NCBI RefSeq assembly: GCF_900119915.1
Contig: NZ_LT635455.1
Coordinates: 2,046,001-2,110,000, forward strand
Length of the DNA stretch: 64,000 nucleotides
Origin: Olsenella timonensis
Lineage (GTDB): Bacteria > Actinomycetota > Coriobacteriia > Coriobacteriales > Atopobiaceae
Direction: 5' to 3'
Part shown: piece by piece, positions 7,025 to 14,672 of the stretch
How positions within the stretch are numbered: the stretch's first letter is position 1
How the letters are laid out: the number at the start of each line of letters is the position of its first letter
Position numbers and translations under genes: made by a program
Notes under the pieces: model-generated
What the model was told of the DNA's origin: nothing
The model's database searches: none
What the model saw: only the letters and a program-made list of their open reading frames with translations

Positions 7025-9337
7025 ATGCAGCTGATCTTCCTGCGGCGCGCCCTTCGCGCCCTCGCGCGCCACGCGGCGCGGTACGGCGCGCTCCTCGCCC
7101 TCGTCGCCGCCTGCGCGTTCATGGTGACCGGAATCGTCGGGTCGTCCCTCTCGGTCGTCTCCGCCGTCGAGGAATCCGCGGCAGCGCACGGGGTGGAGGA
7201 CGGACAGATAGCCGTCACCTCGTGGCTGCCAGACGACGTCGAGAGGGCTCTCACGCGCCGCGGCGTCGAGCTCGAGCGACAGCCCAGCATGGACTTCGAG
7301 GCCGAGGGGGACGGCTCCGGATCGGGCGACGTCCTGCGCGTCTACCCCGTGCGCGAGAGCATCGACACGCTTGCGATCGAGGAGGGACGCGCGCCGGCGT
7401 CCGACGGCGAGGCCGCGGTCGACCGGCGCTGGGCGGAGGAGAACGGCGTGGGCGTGGGCGACGAGGTGAGGCTCGGGGGCCGGGCCCTCACGGTGTGCGG
7501 CGTCGGTACGAAGCCCGACTACGACTGCTGCCTCAGGGATGTTGCCGACCCCTACGCGGACAGCGGCACGTTCGGGACCGCCTTCGTCTCGGCAGGGACG
7601 TACGAGGGGCTTCGGGGTTCCGGCGAGGCCCTCGCCTCCGAGTCGCTGCGCTACGCCTACCGTTTCGTCCCGTCGGAGGGCGGCGTCGCCGAGGGGGATG
7701 CGATCGAGGACGCGGCCGACCTGCGCGGCGCCCTGGCCGACGACGCCTCCTCCGCGCCGCTCGCGACGGGCGTTCTCGAGGCGTCGGACAACCCCAGGAT
7801 CGGGGCGTCCATCGACGACGTGCGCCAGAACGTCGCGGTCGGGCTCTTCGCGGGTGTCCTCGTGTTCGCCCTCGTCGCCTACACGGTCTCCGTCTTCGTC
7901 GTCCACGGCATCGACTCCGAGCGGAGGCAGGTCGGGGCGCTGCGGGCGATGGGCGCCGGCCGGTGGGGGCTCTGCGCCTCCTACGCCGCCCTCCCCGTCC
8001 TGGTGGCGCTTCTCGGCGGCGTGGCGGGCACCGTCCTCGGCACGTCCCCCGTCGGGCTCCTCGTCGGCGCCGCGTCAGCTCGCGGCTACTACTCGATCCC
8101 GCCCGTTTCGATGACGGTCTTCCCCGCGGTCGTCGCGTACGGGGTGGCTATGCCTCCGGCGGTCGCCGCCGTCGTCGCCATTGCTGCGGTGTCCGGCCGG
8201 CTCAGGGGCGGGGCGCTGGCCCTGCTGAGAGGGGAGGACGGGCGCGGCGGGACGCTTCGGGGCCGCGCCAAGGTCGGTCGTCGGATGGGCCGGCTCGGGT
8301 TCAAGGCCTCGTTCGCCCTCCGCGAGCTGCGCGCGGGCGCCAGAGGGGTCGTCGCGGTCCTCGCCGGCGTCTTCGTCTCCCTTTTGGTGCTCACGCTCGC
8401 ATTCGACTGCGCCGCCCTGGTGAGCGGCGCCGCCGGGGAGGTGTCCGAGGAGGTCGCGTACTCCGACCGCTACCAGCTCGCTGGGCCCCTGCCCGGAGGC
8501 GTTCCCGACGGGGCCGAGGAGGCGGTCGGCGAGCAGTTCACCGTGCGTAGAGGGGGCATGTCCTTCACGGTGGACCTGCTCGGGGTCCGGGAAGGGAGCG
8601 AGTTCTTCCCGGAGACGTCCGCCTCGCGGCCCGACGAGGCGAGCGTCTCCGACGTCGCCGCCCAGAAGCTCGGCCTCTCGGTCGGCGACGAGCTCGTCCT
8701 GGATGCCGGCGCCACCGGGCACGCGTACCGCCTGACCGTGGTCGAGGTGGTCCCCTACGCGTCCGGCATCACCTGCTTCATGGATATCGACGCCCTGCGC
8801 GAGCTCATGGGGCTGGGGGACGGCTACTACAACGCCCTCTTCTCGGAGGGGGACCTCGACCTTCCCGCGTCGGCGGACACGGCCCACATCACCAAGGCGG
8901 ACCTTGAACGCGCGGCCGGCGTCGTCTCGTCGGTCATGGAGCCCCTGGTCGTGGTCCTTTCCGCCCTTTCCATGGTCATCCTCTCCGTCGTGCTCTACCT
9001 GATGACGAAGGCGATGCTCGACCAGGCGACCCCGTCCATATCCCTGCTGCGCGTCTTCGGGTACACCCCGCGCGAGATCAGGGGTTTCTACCTGGACGGG
9101 CCCCTCGCGGCCGTCGCGCTGGGAGCGCCCGTCGCCATGGCTGCCGCGAAGGCGCTCGTGGACGCCGCCTACCCGAGCCTCATCTCCAACGTCGCCATGC
9201 GCTGCGACGTCTCCTGGCCGGCGTGGGCCTATCCCCTCATATGGTGCGCAGTAATGGGGCTCTTTCTAGTCGTCAGAACTCTCCATCTGCGCTCAATCGC
9301 CAGGGTATCCCCTGCTGAAATCGTGAGGGCACGGTGA
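7025..9337 (+). CDS. FtsX-family ABC permease with two FtsX domains
   Basis: A 770-residue permease made of two FtsX units. Each has an N-terminal membrane helix (residues about 15-40 and about 445-470), a long extracytoplasmic part (about 50-260 and 480-630), and then three helices (about 275-395 and 645-765). This is the layout of large MacB/LolE-like or peptide-type exporters. It pairs with the ATPase just upstream. I chose the ATG after TAGGTG; an in-frame GTG lies nine bases earlier, directly after the upstream stop. It shares the putative TetR operator with the ATPase gene. Confidence 0.9.
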   Translation: MQLIFLRRALRALARHAARYGALLALVAACAFMVTGIVGSSLSVVSAVEESAAAHGVEDGQIAVTSWLPDDVERALTRRGVELERQPSMDFEAEGDGSGSGDVLRVYPVRESIDTLAIEEGRAPASDGEAAVDRRWAEENGVGVGDEVRLGGRALTVCGVGTKPDYDCCLRDVADPYADSGTFGTAFVSAGTYEGLRGSGEALASESLRYAYRFVPSEGGVAEGDAIEDAADLRGALADDASSAPLATGVLEASDNPRIGASIDDVRQNVAVGLFAGVLVFALVAYTVSVFVVHGIDSERRQVGALRAMGAGRWGLCASYAALPVLVALLGGVAGTVLGTSPVGLLVGAASARGYYSIPPVSMTVFPAVVAYGVAMPPAVAAVVAIAAVSGRLRGGALALLRGEDGRGGTLRGRAKVGRRMGRLGFKASFALRELRAGARGVVAVLAGVFVSLLVLTLAFDCAALVSGAAGEVSEEVAYSDRYQLAGPLPGGVPDGAEEAVGEQFTVRRGGMSFTVDLLGVREGSEFFPETSASRPDEASVSDVAAQKLGLSVGDELVLDAGATGHAYRLTVVEVVPYASGITCFMDIDALRELMGLGDGYYNALFSEGDLDLPASADTAHITKADLERAAGVVSSVMEPLVVVLSALSMVILSVVLYLMTKAMLDQATPSISLLRVFGYTPREIRGFYLDGPLAAVALGAPVAMAAAKALVDAAYPSLISNVAMRCDVSWPAWAYPLIWCAVMGLFLVVRTLHLRSIARVSPAEIVRAR

Positions 9338-9434
9338 GAGAGCGTAGGCTGCCCACCTCTCATCGTCTTATTGGATTGTATGGAGCGCGCGGGCGCATAC
9401 GCTTCTGAGGAGTCTTCTGACCTCCGGCTCAAAT

Positions 9435-9473
9435 CGGCACCGTCGAGAGCTTGGCGCGGCTCTCACGGTGCCG
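9435..9473. other. Strong hairpin upstream of sigma-like gene copy 2
   Basis: CGGCACCGT-C-GAGAGC pairs with GCTCTC-ACGGTGCCG around an 8-nt loop, giving 15 pairs with one bulge. There is no T run after it, so it could be a weak terminator for the ABC genes or a structured leader of the next gene. Confidence 0.5.
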
Positions 9474-9490
9474 GGCCGTCACGACAGGGC

Positions 9491-9868
9491 ATGCTGCGAG
9501 ATGATATGTGCCATGCGGTCCTTTTCGGTGAGATGAGGACGATGCGTCGAGAGCTTTGGCGCACGGAGCGCAGGGAGTCGCGCCACACCCTCAGGCTCGA
9601 ACTGTTGGGAGAGCGAATTCCCGCCGACGACCGCGCGGCAACTCCTGAAGACCACCTTATGCATAAATGCGAATCGAAGGCACTGTTTATCGCCCTGAAA
9701 GCGCTCTCCTCCACCCAGCTCCGCCGCCTCCTCATGCACGCGGTCGCGCAGCTCCCCGTAAGGGAGATCGCCCGGCGAGAGGGGTGCTCCGAGCGCGCCG
9801 TCAAGTACAGCCTCGCGAGGGCAAGAAAACGGATGAAAGAAATCCTTCCCGAGGGCTTCCCCTCCTGA
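9491..9868 (+). CDS. Sigma-70 region-4-like HTH protein of a mobile element (copy 2)
   Basis: A 125-residue relative of the protein at 4855-5268. The shared core is QLRRLLMHAVAQL, then REIARREGCSERAVKYSLARA. The N-terminal half keeps the RRELWRTERRESRHTLRLE pattern (RRESWRIERREKRHTLSLD-like in copy 1), but the middle differs in sequence and length. It is expected to bind DNA through the C-terminal helix-turn-helix and regulate element genes. The start is uncertain: ATGs lie at 9491 and 9506. It follows the permease by 153 bp containing a strong hairpin, and precedes the toxin, Xis and integrase genes. Confidence 0.65.
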   Translation: MLRDDMCHAVLFGEMRTMRRELWRTERRESRHTLRLELLGERIPADDRAATPEDHLMHKCESKALFIALKALSSTQLRRLLMHAVAQLPVREIARREGCSERAVKYSLARARKRMKEILPEGFPS

Positions 9869-9890
9869 GCGCCTCCTGTCCGTAAGGGTG

Positions 9891-9906
9891 AGGGGGCGCT
9901 CCCCCT
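9891..9906. terminator. Hairpin after sigma-like gene copy 2
   Basis: AGGGGG, a four-base loop, then CCCCCT, about 20 bp after the stop codon. It lacks a T run, so termination is uncertain. The 174 bp from here to the toxin gene show no gene I can support, and in particular no MazE-like antitoxin. Confidence 0.4.
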
Positions 9907-10080
9907 ATGAACTTTGATAACCGCATACCCGTCCGCAACGGCAAGGGCATGAGCGCGCCACGCGATGAGGGCCCTCGGGGGCGGACGGGAGCCGCGTCGT
10001 GCGGCGTTATCGGTCGCGGACGCGATTGCCCCGCGACCGTACATACACCTTCAGACAGAAAGGGGCGGAGGTGGTTACTT

Positions 10081-10593
10081 GTGGATGGGATCCAGCGCGG
10101 TCAGATATACCTCGCGGGCCTCGATCCCGTGGTGGGCAGCGAGCAGGGCGGGGTGCGCCCGGTGCTCGTCATCCAGAACAACGCCGGCAACCGACATGGC
10201 AGGACGGTCATCATCGCCGCGGTGACGAGCCGCTGCAAACCGGGTCTGCCGACGCACGTCGCGCTGCCGGTGACGGGGGCGCTCTCAAAGGGCTCGACAG
10301 TGATGCTCGAACAAATCCGCACCGTCGATAAGTCCCGGCTCCTTCGGCTGCTTGGCGCGCTCGACCGGAGCGGCATGAGACGCGTTGACGCGGCGATAGC
10401 CGTGAGCCTCGGCCTGAGGGGAACGGCCGACGTCATGACCCTCTGCGGGCGGTGCGCCCGGACATTCCGCAACGACGGCGGATACGAGGTCACGCGCGTC
10501 GACCCTGGGCAGCGCTCGGGCGAGTCGTGCGCGTACTGCGGCACGCGGCCCGGCTTCGACTACTTCGTCGAGAAAGGGGCGGGCACACCATGA
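10081..10593 (+). CDS. MazF/PemK-family toxin with C-terminal zinc ribbon
   Basis: A 170-residue protein. Residues about 1-115 are a MazF/PemK fold: GQIYLAGLDPVVGSEQGGVR, then RPVLVIQNN, VIIAAVTSR, and LEQIRTVDKSRL. MazF enzymes cut mRNA at short motifs. Residues about 120-165 add a ribbon with two Cys pairs (CGRC and CAYC), absent from classic MazF. The GTG start is eight bases after GGAGGTGG. No antitoxin reading frame is recognisable upstream; instead a 46-codon frame overlaps the stop by ATGA. Orphan MazF genes of this sort occur near xis/int in conjugative elements. Toxicity is inferred from family. Confidence 0.8.
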   Translation: MDGIQRGQIYLAGLDPVVGSEQGGVRPVLVIQNNAGNRHGRTVIIAAVTSRCKPGLPTHVALPVTGALSKGSTVMLEQIRTVDKSRLLRLLGALDRSGMRRVDAAIAVSLGLRGTADVMTLCGRCARTFRNDGGYEVTRVDPGQRSGESCAYCGTRPGFDYFVEKGAGTP

Positions 10594-10730
10594 TGCATAG
10601 CTGTCAAGGGTGCAATCGCACACCTCGCATCATGGCGTCCCGCCTCTTCTCAAATGAGGATATGGCGTGGCGCAAGGCGGAGCCGGATGCGCGCGAAACA
10701 TGGCCGGGTGACCACCATGCCCGCGCATAA
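10590..10730 (+). CDS. Possible 46-residue protein coupled to the MazF gene
   Basis: The ATG overlaps the toxin stop (ATGA), a typical coupling arrangement. The product would begin MMHSCQGCNRTPRI and contains one CxxC pair; the rest is polar and Trp-rich. It overlaps the start of the next gene by 14 nt in another frame. It may be an antitoxin or accessory peptide, or not expressed; I do not recognise a family. Confidence 0.35.
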   Translation: MMHSCQGCNRTPRIMASRLFSNEDMAWRKAEPDARETWPGDHHARA

Positions 10731-10986
10731 GTGCCCAGTCGAGGCTGACGAGCAACTCCTCGCGGAGGCCGACCCCGAGAGGATCTACGTCGACGCCCTC
10801 TCCGGCTTCCCCTACCTCATGACGCCCGCTCAGGTCGCATCGTTCACCCAGACGACCCCGGCGGGCGTCCGCAAGCTCCTCGCAAGTGGGGAGCTCCGGG
10901 GAAGCAGAATGGGCGCACGCTGGGTCATCCCGAAGCTCTGCCTCCTGCGCTACCTGAACGGGAACCGCCGGCGAGCGGGCGACTGA
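10717..10986 (+). CDS. Small helix-turn-helix (excisionase-like) DNA-binding protein
   Basis: About 89 residues with a MerR/Xis-like helix-turn-helix in the second half: LMTPAQVASFTQTTPAGVRK, then ELRGSRMGARWVIP. This pattern is found in excisionases and DNA-directionality factors encoded next to tyrosine integrases. The integrase starts 13 bp downstream, which supports that role. The start is uncertain: ATGs at 10654, 10687 and 10717 are in frame. The last follows GGGTGA and gives the most compact protein. Confidence 0.65.
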   Translation: MPAHKCPVEADEQLLAEADPERIYVDALSGFPYLMTPAQVASFTQTTPAGVRKLLASGELRGSRMGARWVIPKLCLLRYLNGNRRRAGD

Positions 10987-10999
10987 CGGGAGGGCCTAT

Positions 11000-12361
11000 A
11001 TGGCGAGGTTGAGGTGCGACAAGCCGTACAACGTGGATGAGGCGAGAAAGCAGAAGGGACTACCGAGAAGGAAGCGCGCGAACCCCAAGACGACGTGCTA
11101 CGAGCTGGCGATCAGGGTTCCCAGCGAGTACCAGGCCGTCATGGGCCGAAAGAAGGTCACCAAGACCGTCTATGCGCTCAACAAGAAGGACGACCTGCGC
11201 ATCCAGGTGCGCGATTTCGAGGACGAGCAGAACGCGAAGCTCGAAGCCCTTCTCGGCAAGGTACAGATAAGAACCGAAGCCCGATCATCCTTTACAGGCG
11301 AAAGCCCACTCGCCGCCTACATAGATCGCTATGTTGAGCTCAGAAGCTCCGGCGCGATCTCGAGGCAGACGCTCACGAGCGAGAAGCGCTACGCCCAGTA
11401 CGTCGAGGCGACGATAGGCGACGTGGCACTCCGACTTCTGAGCTCCGAGGACGTCGAGCGCTGCATACTTGCCGTCCCGAGACTCTCTAAGGAGTGGGCG
11501 CTGGAGAAGCGCCACGAATACGAGGAGAACAGGCGCAGGCTCGAGCGAGAGGGCAACCATCGGGTAAAGAAGCCGTTCGGCCCCCTACGGGTGGGAGGCC
11601 CCGACCTCCAACACAAGGTTCTCAAGTTTCTCCGTGAGGTGCTGAACGACGCGGTCGACCGCGAGGTCATCGACCGAAACGTTGCCAAGTCTCGGTTCCT
11701 CTCAAAGAACTTCAAGAAGGGCCGCCCGCTCATAGACCCCCTCTCAGAGGAGGAGGCCGCCCGCTTTCTCGCCGAGGTCAAGGCGCTCCCCCTGTGCTCC
11801 TTCAAGGTCGAGGCGCTGCTCCTCTTTTCGAGCGGCATGAGGCCGGAGGAGATGCTGGGCGTGCGGCCGAGCGGGCTCTCCCTCCGCGGGACGCCCTCGG
11901 CCCGCATCACCGGGGCAGTGCGGCGCGACAGCAACGAGGTCGAGGAGTACACGAAGACGAGCACGTCGCGCCGGACCGTCCCGCTCGACGACTACACCGC
12001 CGAAGCGGTCGGCGAGTGGCTCGACCTGAAGCGGAGGAGGATGAGGAAGATGGGCATCAGGTCGGTGGACGGCCTGCCCGTCGTGGCTGAGCTCGATTCT
12101 GTCAAGCCATACAGCTCCTTCATCAACGAGTGGCACAAGTTCATCGAGAAGACCGGATTCGATGGCACGAGGCCATACGCGCTCAGGCACACCTTCGCTA
12201 CCCTCAACCTCGCCTACGGGGAGAACATCAAGACCATCTCGGTCATCCTCGGGCACGCGACCCCGTCGTACACCCTCGACCTCTACGTCGGGTACATACC
12301 GTCGACGAGTGCGGAGCTCTCGAACCGCTATATGGGCAGGGTCGGGGCGCCTGCCGCGTGA
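11000..12361 (+). CDS. int: Tyrosine-family site-specific integrase
   Basis: A 453-residue tyrosine recombinase. Residues 1-85 form a basic arm-binding N-terminus and about 100-230 a SAM-like core-binding domain. The catalytic set is Arg in SSGMRPEEML, Lys in TKTSTSRRTVP, HxxR in LRHTFATLN, His in LGHATP, and the nucleophilic Tyr in DLYVGY. The start follows GGGAGGG. The gene lies just left of an intact and a broken tRNA-Gly(CCC), which marks tRNA-Gly as the likely integration target. It is expected to integrate and, with the small HTH protein upstream, excise the element that carries the van-like genes. Confidence 0.93.
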   Translation: MARLRCDKPYNVDEARKQKGLPRRKRANPKTTCYELAIRVPSEYQAVMGRKKVTKTVYALNKKDDLRIQVRDFEDEQNAKLEALLGKVQIRTEARSSFTGESPLAAYIDRYVELRSSGAISRQTLTSEKRYAQYVEATIGDVALRLLSSEDVERCILAVPRLSKEWALEKRHEYEENRRRLEREGNHRVKKPFGPLRVGGPDLQHKVLKFLREVLNDAVDREVIDRNVAKSRFLSKNFKKGRPLIDPLSEEEAARFLAEVKALPLCSFKVEALLLFSSGMRPEEMLGVRPSGLSLRGTPSARITGAVRRDSNEVEEYTKTSTSRRTVPLDDYTAEAVGEWLDLKRRRMRKMGIRSVDGLPVVAELDSVKPYSSFINEWHKFIEKTGFDGTRPYALRHTFATLNLAYGENIKTISVILGHATPSYTLDLYVGYIPSTSAELSNRYMGRVGAPAA

Positions 12362-12402
12362 GCCGATTTCGTGCGAATCTCGCCCGTTTCCAAGGTGACG
12401 GC

Positions 12403-12431
12403 TTGTCCAGCGAAAACGGGCACGGTATACT
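12403..12431 (+). promoter_or_regulatory. Promoter of tRNA-Gly(CCC)
   Basis: TTGTCC, a 17-bp spacer and TATACT, ending 34 bp before the tRNA. The tRNA-Arg(CCT) promoter in this window has the same form (TTGTCG, 17 bp, TAGAAT). The intact tRNA-Gly therefore carries its own promoter 40 bp after the integrase stop. Confidence 0.75.
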
Positions 12432-12465
12432 ACCATCTGCGCCGGTCCATCCGGCGAAGACGCAT

Positions 12466-12540
12466 GCGGGCGTCGCCAAGTGGTAAGGCCCCAGCTTCCC
12501 ATGCTGGCATCCGCGGGTTCGAATCCCGTCGCCCGCTCCA
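12466..12540 (+). tRNA. tRNA-Gly(CCC), intact
   Basis: The cloverleaf is complete: acceptor GCGGGCG pairs with CGCCCGC, the anticodon stem CCAGC/GCTGG encloses TTCCCAT (anticodon CCC), the T arm has GGTTCGAAT, and CCA is encoded. It differs at many positions from the broken tRNA-Gly 150 bp downstream, so the two are not simple copies. Confidence 0.95.
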
Positions 12541-12550
12541 GAGACTCGGA

Positions 12551-12583
12551 CGTCGGTCCTCCTTATGCGAGGGCCGGCGTTTC
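12551..12583 (+). terminator. Terminator after tRNA-Gly
   Basis: CGTCGGTCCTC pairs with GAGGGCCGGCG (two G-U pairs) around a 7-nt loop, followed by TTTCTCGT. Confidence 0.7.
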
Positions 12584-12601
12584 TCGTAGAAAACCCTCCT
12601 G

Positions 12602-12625
12602 TTTTTTCCGAACTTTTTTCCGAAC
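12602..12625. repeat. Tandem 12-bp direct repeat in the attachment region
   Basis: TTTTTTCCGAAC occurs twice head to tail. Flanking AAACCCT and AGGGTTT form inverted arms around it. Short direct repeats beside an integrase gene and a split tRNA are typical of arm-type integrase sites; that role is inferred. Confidence 0.6.
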
Positions 12626-12690
12626 GCAGGGTTTCTCAGTTCCCACATCCTGTAAAGTACCAGTTAAAGCGGGTCGTTTTTGAAAGGACT

Positions 12691-12754
12691 TGGCGATGCA
12701 GGCATCAGCTTCCCAAGCTGACACTCGCGGGTTCGAGTCCCGTTGCCCGCTCCA
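12691..12754 (+). pseudogene. tRNA-Gly(CCC) 3' part, probable right attachment site
   Basis: The anticodon arm (TCAGC, TTCCCAA, GCTGA; anticodon CCC), T arm (GGGTTCGAGTCCC) and 3' acceptor strand TGCCCGCTCCA are normal and are followed by a good terminator. The 5' acceptor strand that should pair with TGCCCGC is absent at the expected distance, and the D arm is distorted. A GCGGG sits about 10 bases too far upstream. I read this as a host tRNA-Gly whose 5' half was displaced by integration, or a decayed tRNA. Confidence 0.7.
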
Positions 12755-12763
12755 GAATTCGCG

Positions 12764-12785
12764 GGGCCCCGCCGGGGCCCTTTTT
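12764..12785 (+). terminator. Terminator after the broken tRNA-Gly
   Basis: GGGCCCC, a 3-nt loop, GGGGCCC, then TTTTT. It is probably the original terminator of the host tRNA gene. Confidence 0.85.
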
Positions 12786-12827
12786 GCTGCCGCTCGCTCC
12801 CGTGCGAGCCTGACGAAAGGAACCAGG

Positions 12828-14108
12828 GTGGCAGTCATACCGATGACCAACGAGGAGTGCCGCGTCGCGACCGAGCGCCTCTCCGATCAGCTCGACCTCT
12901 ACGCCAACCTCCTCGTTCGCAAGGGGGTCGCGCTCCGGCCTGGCCAGGAGCTCGTCCTCCAGGCGCCCGTCGAGCGCGCCGACTTCGCCCGGCGCGTGGT
13001 GCGCGCGGCATATCGGGTCGGTGCGGGGCACGTGACCGTCCTCTGGGCCGACGACGAGGTCAGCCGCCTCACCTACGAGCACTGTCCGCTCGAGTTCTTC
13101 GAGCACACGCCCTCCTGGCAGGTGGAGCAGCTCAACTCGCTCGCCGAGGCAGGTGCGGCGTTCCTGTTCCTGGAGGGGCAGGACCCCACGATCCTGCGCG
13201 GCATCGACCCCGCCAAGCCGGCCGCCGCCACCCGCGCGCGCAACACAGAGTGCCGCTCCTTCCGCGACGGCATGGACTTCGGCCACAACGCCTGGTGCAT
13301 CGCCGGGGTGCCCGTCGAGGCGTGGGCCTGCGAGGTCTTCCCGGACCTCTCGCCCGCCGAGGCGCTCTACCGGCTGTGGGTCCTCATCCTCGAGGTCTCC
13401 CGTGCCGACGGCGAGGACCCCGAGAGCGCCTGGGAGACCCACAACGCGTCCTTCGAGAAGACCAAGCGCTTCCTCAACGGCCACGCGTTCGACGCCCTGC
13501 GCTACGAGGCCTCCAACGGCACCGACCTCACCGTCGGTCTGCCCGAGGGCCACGTCTGGGACGGCGGGGCCGGCCGCACGCAGGACGGCGTGACCTTCTT
13601 CCCCAACATCCCCACCGAGGAGGTCTTCACCTCCCCGGACCGCCTCCGCGCCGAGGGCGTGGTCCACTCCGCCCTGCCGCTCGTGCGCAACGGCCAGGTC
13701 GTGCGCGACTTCTGGCTGCGCTTCGAGGGCGGCGAGGTGGTCGACTTCGGCGCCGAGCAGGGTCGCGAGGTGCTGCGTCACATCCTGGAGACCGACGACG
13801 GCGCCCGCCGCCTCGGCGAGGTCGCGCTCGTCTCCAAGAACACGCCGATCCGCCAGAGCGACACGCTCTTCTACGACACTCTCTACGACGAGAACGCGAG
13901 CTGCCACCTGGCGCTCGGCATGGGCTTCCCGGAGTGCGTCGCCGGGGGTCCCAAGCTCAGCAAGGAGGCGCTGCTCGAGCACGGCGTCAACCAGAGCGCG
14001 ACCCACGTGGACTTCATGGTGGGCTCCGATGACCTCTCCATCACGGGCATCCTCCCCGACGGCACCGAGGTCCCCGTCTTCGTGAACGGCCAGTGGGCCT
14101 GGGAGTAG
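12828..14108 (+). CDS. M29-family (thermophilic/AmpS-type) aminopeptidase
   Basis: A 426-residue metallopeptidase of family M29, which removes N-terminal residues from peptides in the cytoplasm. Characteristic blocks are YANLLVRKGVALRPGQELVL near residue 25, GVPVEAWA, TDLTVGLPEGHVWDGGAG, FPNIPTEEVFTSPDR (a metal-binding Glu region), and NQSATHVDFMVGSDDLSI near the end. Length fits the family (about 410). The GTG was chosen because GAAAGG lies seven bases upstream; an in-frame ATG follows five codons later. It is the first clearly chromosomal gene after the element end. Confidence 0.92.
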   Translation: MAVIPMTNEECRVATERLSDQLDLYANLLVRKGVALRPGQELVLQAPVERADFARRVVRAAYRVGAGHVTVLWADDEVSRLTYEHCPLEFFEHTPSWQVEQLNSLAEAGAAFLFLEGQDPTILRGIDPAKPAAATRARNTECRSFRDGMDFGHNAWCIAGVPVEAWACEVFPDLSPAEALYRLWVLILEVSRADGEDPESAWETHNASFEKTKRFLNGHAFDALRYEASNGTDLTVGLPEGHVWDGGAGRTQDGVTFFPNIPTEEVFTSPDRLRAEGVVHSALPLVRNGQVVRDFWLRFEGGEVVDFGAEQGREVLRHILETDDGARRLGEVALVSKNTPIRQSDTLFYDTLYDENASCHLALGMGFPECVAGGPKLSKEALLEHGVNQSATHVDFMVGSDDLSITGILPDGTEVPVFVNGQWAWE

Positions 14109-14131
14109 GCTGGCGCGCATGCGCACCGTGC

Positions 14132-14137
14132 TAGAAT
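14132..14137 (+). promoter_or_regulatory. -10 box of tRNA-Lys
   Basis: TAGAAT, nine bases before the tRNA; the -35 region is weak (CTGGCG-like). Confidence 0.45.
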
Positions 14138-14146
14138 CGACATCGC

Positions 14147-14222
14147 GCGCCGTTAGCTCAGTTGGCAGAGCAGGGGACTTTTAATCCCAAGGTCCAGGGT
14201 TCGAGGCCCTGACGGCGCACCA
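14147..14222 (+). tRNA. tRNA-Lys(TTT)
   Basis: Acceptor GCGCCGT pairs with ACGGCGC, the D arm is TAGCTCAGTTGGCAGAGC, the anticodon loop CTTTTAA carries TTT, the T loop is GGTTCGAGG, and CCA is encoded. Confidence 0.97.
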
Positions 14223-14233
14223 GCGCAAGACCC

Positions 14234-14270
14234 GGGCCGGACGCTCCTCCCGACGTCCGGCCCTTCGCTT
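14234..14270 (+). terminator. Terminator after tRNA-Lys
   Basis: GGGCCGGACG pairs perfectly with CGTCCGGCCC, followed by TTCGCTT. The next 280 bp up to the argG leader hold a GC palindrome near 14370 and no gene I can support. Confidence 0.75.
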
Positions 14271-14545
14271 CGCCGACCCCGCACAAGAGGCTTGAGTCCA
14301 AAAAAGAGCACGACGTCGAGCGCCTCAAGCGAGGAAGAGCCTCCTACCAGCGGCGCCGCAAGAAGGCGGCCGCGCGGCCGCGCGATTTTCGACCCAAACC
14401 CGTCGGCTCGCCCGGTCCTCCCCGCCAATGTTTCAAGACGGAGTCACTTCTCGCCCGTCCCGCACGCAAGCCCTATAGTCAGCCTCGTCAGACAGCCGCG
14501 GGCCAATAGCCCGCGCCCGCTCAACTACTGAGGAGGCCAACGTTG

Positions 14546-14620
14546 ATGAACGTTCACAGCGCGCCCATGCGCGCCGCCCTCCTCGCATCCCGACGCCAGA
14601 GCCGACGAATCACGCCCTAG
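14546..14620 (+). CDS. Arginine-rich leader peptide of argG (24 aa)
   Basis: AGGAGG lies seven to twelve bases before the ATG. The peptide begins MNVHSAPMRAALLAS and ends RRQSRRITP; five of its 24 residues are Arg, four of them as two pairs (CGACGC and CGACGA) close to the stop. Such codon clusters are the sensor of ribosome-mediated attenuation, here for an arginine-biosynthesis gene. It is too small to be an ordinary enzyme gene. Confidence 0.72.
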   Translation: MNVHSAPMRAALLASRRQSRRITP

Positions 14621-14672
14621 ATGTCGCGTGTCGCTCCCGCATGCCGGTTCTTATCGCCAGACCATGCCCAGC

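Noticed and set aside
5423-9337. Reading the TetR/ABC unit as the vanRS-type control of the van genes
   Set aside because: TetR is a one-component repressor, its dyads lie only before itself and the exporter, and no dyad was seen before the van genes. Glycopeptide control genes are probably left of the window.
14292-14531. A 79-codon frame between tRNA-Lys and the argG leader
   Set aside because: No ribosome binding site, Pro/Ser/Arg-rich composition typical of chance frames, and it runs through the -10 box and hairpin of the argG leader.
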